Shown here in pieces: positions 7,928 to 9,793 of a stretch of 9,793 nucleotides of DNA. A program made the position numbers and the translations under genes. The notes below the pieces were generated by a model. It saw only the letters and a program-made list of their open reading frames with translations. It did no database searches and was not told where the DNA came from. The stretch is from Leptospira ilyithenensis (GTDB lineage Bacteria; Spirochaetota; Leptospiria; Leptospirales; Leptospiraceae): assembly GCF_004771005.1 (NCBI RefSeq), contig NZ_RQHV01000056.1:1-9793 (forward strand), read 5' to 3'. How positions within the stretch are numbered: position 1 is the first letter of the stretch; each line of letters begins with the position of its first letter.

Positions 7928-9640
7928 ATGCGAGGCGCCCAAACAAACATAGATAAAGTCTCTCTTCTCTTAAAAGCAAGAGAGATGTTTCTCGCGGTGG
8001 CGGAGGCAGGGATGCCGAAGCTCGTGCGTCGTAACACGGAGGTTACGCGCACAGGAGCGTGGAACAGCGAACGTTTAATGGTTCTCGCTTATATATCCGG
8101 GGGAACGGCAGGATTCAACTCGGCAATCAAAGGTAAAGTGGAAGGAGCGATAAATTCCAGTATTGCGGGAGCCCTCATCCGTGCAACCGGAGGAAGTGAA
8201 GAAAGCATCCAGCTAGTATCCGATGCCATCGGATTTATGCGGGGAAGGATGCAGGCGAATAAGATCAAAGCGCGAGCAAACTTCGTATCTTACAAAGATC
8301 CGTGGCAAGGTCTTGGAAATATATTCAAACAAGGGTTTGATGGAATGATGAATAACCCGGTGTTGACGGCAGGGCTGGCTTATCGGACGAAAGGAGTTTC
8401 GACAGCATTCTTTCGGGGAGCTGCCTATATGGGAGCGGTAGCGTTCGGATATAAATCCTTAGATAAAGCGGGTTACGAGTCGATGAAGAACCAGATTGTT
8501 GGTTCCCGAGCCGTATACCGCGAGATCAAAACAAATGAAGAATCCATGATCAAAAGGAATGCTACAAGTGCCATAGCAGCTGCAACGGGACTGCCAGCAG
8601 ATCTTGTAACACAATTATTGACCGACTTCAAAGGCCAAAGAGACGCTAAGAAAGCCAGATCCCAAATGAATTCCAATCCTTATGCGACAGCTTCTGCCAT
8701 GATCAACGGACTTGCCGGAGGAATTTATAAAACGGCAACTGTGGCAATGGGAATCCCGGAAAGAGATATATCCGCATTCTTTGACGATATTCATTCCATG
8801 GCATATGCAGGGAACCTGGATATAACGAAGCAGGAAAGAGTATCCCAGAATTATATCTATCTATCAGCGGGTATCAAGACACCTGGTTCCAGTTATACGT
8901 CCAACATACCGGGGGATACAGCCGGGATCGTAGAAGAGATAGGTAAAAAGATCGTAGTCGAGGAACTAGTCAAGGCTACGGGTATGGACAAAGACATAGT
9001 AGATGCTTGGTTCAGAAAAGGATATGGTAACATCCAACAAAAGAAAGAAGACCGTAAGGCACAAAATGCGGCGGTAAGATCAACACTGATCACAGCGGCA
9101 CTACTCATACCTACCATGGGACAATACGGATCTTTAGGTACAGGAGCAAAGGCATTCCTTACGAATATAGGAAGAGCTGTAGGCGTTGCGGATAAATTCG
9201 CCCCGGCAGTTGGTGCCGCTATGGTAAGGGGAACAATCCAAGTTGTAGATGGAACTCGGAATGGATGGAAAGGAGCGGCGGCGGGATTTGTAAACGGGAC
9301 ACTCGGAGTGATCACACAAGGGGGCTTCCAGGGAAGTACTGTCACTCAGAACCTATTCCAGGGAGCACAAAACGCAGGTCTCGGGCTTGGTATGTCTTAT
9401 GACGAAGAGAATGGATGGGGTGCAATGGTTGGTCTTGGGAACCAGGCACAGAACTTTGATTTTAGATTTTCCGAGTATGGAGATGATATATTTACAACAT
9501 CCTTTAAGGCAGGGAACGGACTACAGATCACTAACAGCTATAATACGTCAAGTGGAGCTGCTGGAGTCGGAATCAACGTCAACAGCGGAAAAGGACCTGT
9601 GCCTCGTAAAAACTATAATAGCGGACAAAGTGTTCGCTAA
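7928..9640 (+). CDS. Truncated duplicate of the giant protein's body, probable silent (orphan) cassette
   Basis: An open frame of 570 codons. The first 50 residues come from the hairpin-rich leader and match nothing in the giant protein. Residues 51-557 equal residues 933-1439 of the giant protein with one substitution (Ala to Gly). The last 13 residues, after Gly-Lys-Gly-Pro, are a foreign tail ending at TAA 9638-9640. It lacks the real N-terminus, most of the beta-rich section, the hydrophobic helix, the stalk and any enzymatic tip. The start is doubtful: before the ATG at 7928 the nearest purine-rich run (AGAGG) is about 15 bases away, and the in-frame ATG at 8078, where homology begins, has no good ribosome binding site either. 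I see no convincing promoter. Most likely it is an unexpressed fragment left by duplication and usable as a recombination partner. The intact frame and almost purely silent differences suggest it is recent or kept similar by gene conversion. Confidence 0.6.
   Translation: MRGAQTNIDKVSLLLKAREMFLAVAEAGMPKLVRRNTEVTRTGAWNSERLMVLAYISGGTAGFNSAIKGKVEGAINSSIAGALIRATGGSEESIQLVSDAIGFMRGRMQANKIKARANFVSYKDPWQGLGNIFKQGFDGMMNNPVLTAGLAYRTKGVSTAFFRGAAYMGAVAFGYKSLDKAGYESMKNQIVGSRAVYREIKTNEESMIKRNATSAIAAATGLPADLVTQLLTDFKGQRDAKKARSQMNSNPYATASAMINGLAGGIYKTATVAMGIPERDISAFFDDIHSMAYAGNLDITKQERVSQNYIYLSAGIKTPGSSYTSNIPGDTAGIVEEIGKKIVVEELVKATGMDKDIVDAWFRKGYGNIQQKKEDRKAQNAAVRSTLITAALLIPTMGQYGSLGTGAKAFLTNIGRAVGVADKFAPAVGAAMVRGTIQVVDGTRNGWKGAAAGFVNGTLGVITQGGFQGSTVTQNLFQGAQNAGLGLGMSYDEENGWGAMVGLGNQAQNFDFRFSEYGDDIFTTSFKAGNGLQITNSYNTSSGAAGVGINVNSGKGPVPRKNYNSGQSVR
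7959..7985 (+). other. Perfect 8-bp inverted repeat (hairpin)
   Basis: TCTCTCTT (7959-7966) and AAGAGAGA (7978-7985) are perfect complements around an 11-base loop. The hairpin lies in the foreign leader between the palindromic element and the duplicated core. It falls inside the first 20 codons of the downstream open frame, which argues that this leader is structured DNA or RNA rather than protein-coding. Confidence 0.6.
8024..8052 (+). other. Strong GC-rich hairpin, 11-bp arms with one bulge
   Basis: GTGCGTCGTAAC (8024-8035) pairs with GTTACGCGCAC (8042-8052) over a six-base loop, with a single bulged T at 8029. It lies 25 bases upstream of the point where duplicated core sequence begins (8077). 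A related string, GTGCCTCGTAAA, occurs directly (10 of 12 matches) just past the other end of the duplicate at 9599-9610. The role is unknown; possibilities are a structured repeat, a recombination or insertion edge, or an RNA hairpin. Confidence 0.6.
8077..9597 (+). repeat. Direct repeat copy B (1521 bp) of the giant gene's body
   Basis: This matches 2801-4321 base for base at an offset of 5276, apart from 14 substitutions. The left edge follows the hairpin-rich leader (base 8076 is T where copy A has A). The right edge is at 9597, after which GTGCCTCGT replaces the original continuation. No target-site duplication is evident at the edges. Confidence 0.98.
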
Positions 9641-9728
9641 ACTGGAGGAATTTTGTTTCGATGGAATGATTTTGGTAAAAAATAGCAAAGTTCGACCGAT
9701 TAACTCGTATTATTTCCAAAAATCTTGA
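9600..9728 (+). pseudogene. Remnant coding fragment in a shifted frame, possibly transposase-derived
   Basis: Downstream of the duplicated core, the core's own frame stops after 13 residues. A different frame stays open for 42 codons to TGA 9726-9728 and reads like real protein: Lys-Thr-Ile-Ile-Ala-Asp-Lys-Val-Phe, then a short helix-like stretch, then Gly-Met-Ile-Leu-Val-Lys-Asn. The Ile-Ala-Asp-Lys followed by Gly and a hydrophobic Val-Lys strand loosely recalls the second-Asp region of DDE transposases (IS4/IS5-like). It has no start codon of its own at the junction, so if real it is the broken 3' end of another gene. Identification is weak. Confidence 0.25.
9620..9638 (+). other. Small hairpin at the end of the truncated cassette
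   Basis: AGCGGAC (9620-9626) pairs with GTTCGCT (9632-9638), with one G-T wobble and a five-base loop. It spans the last codons and stop of the truncated cassette. No T-run follows immediately, so it is not a clear terminator. Confidence 0.35.
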
Positions 9729-9793
9729 CGCAAATCGGTTTTTAAAAAATCAAATAGGCATAGCCGATCCTTCCCCGAAAAGGGCCTTAATCC
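9641..9793. other. Right-edge sequence, no complete gene
   Basis: AT-rich sequence with no complete gene on either strand. It contains the tail of the shifted-frame remnant (to 9728) and a 7-bp inverted repeat, ACCGATT (9695-9701) with AATCGGT (9733-9739), separated by 31 bases and followed by a T/A-rich run. This could be a weak terminator or chance. Stops interrupt the minus strand throughout. Confidence 0.4.

Noticed and set aside
1..9793. CRISPR array, tRNA or rRNA genes
   Set aside because: No short regularly spaced repeats, cloverleaf arms or rRNA-like sequence were seen on either strand.

Overview
The window most likely comes from a Leptospira chromosome. Moderate GC, long coding runs, a very large repeat-rich protein that I recognise as the Leptospira 'longest protein' type (TIGR04388, recalled from memory and not searched), a short-lipobox lipoprotein and a GC-rich hairpin element between genes all fit. 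Everything that looks coding is on the + strand.

Region by region. (1) 1-7082: the 3' part of one giant gene, open at the left window edge, with 2358 residues visible (numbered here from the TTG at 6). It has a conserved-looking structural body (helical/coiled coil, then Ala/Gly-rich amphipathic and beta-rich segments, then a hydrophobic helix near residues 1594-1616). After that comes a more AT-rich, charged coiled-coil stalk, a Gly/Pro linker, and a C-terminal domain with a papain-like Cys-His-Asp arrangement (C2200, H2301, D2316). (2) 7079-7810: a lipoprotein that overlaps the giant gene by ATGA and has six regularly spaced cysteines in leucine-rich repeats. (3) 7811-8076: a non-coding-looking, hairpin-rich GC-rich element. 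(4) 8077-9597: a 1521-base direct duplicate of the internal body of gene 1 (2801-4321), about 99% identical, indel-free and in the same orientation. It lacks both ends of the original and carries a foreign short tail. (5) 9598-9793: unrelated sequence with a reading-frame remnant, possibly of a transposase, and small inverted repeats.

How it may work together (inference). The layout is that of a polymorphic toxin locus: a giant delivery protein with an exchangeable enzymatic tip, a translationally coupled candidate immunity gene, and downstream a partial copy of the delivery body. That copy can act as a homology arm for swapping or losing the tip. Contact-dependent inhibition and Rhs loci have this logic, but here the carrier is a Leptospira-type giant protein, the candidate effector is a C58/papain-like cysteine protease fold, and the candidate immunity protein is a surface or periplasmic Cys-LRR lipoprotein. 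Recombination between the two 1.5-kb direct repeats would delete exactly 5276 bases, removing the tip and the lipoprotein together.
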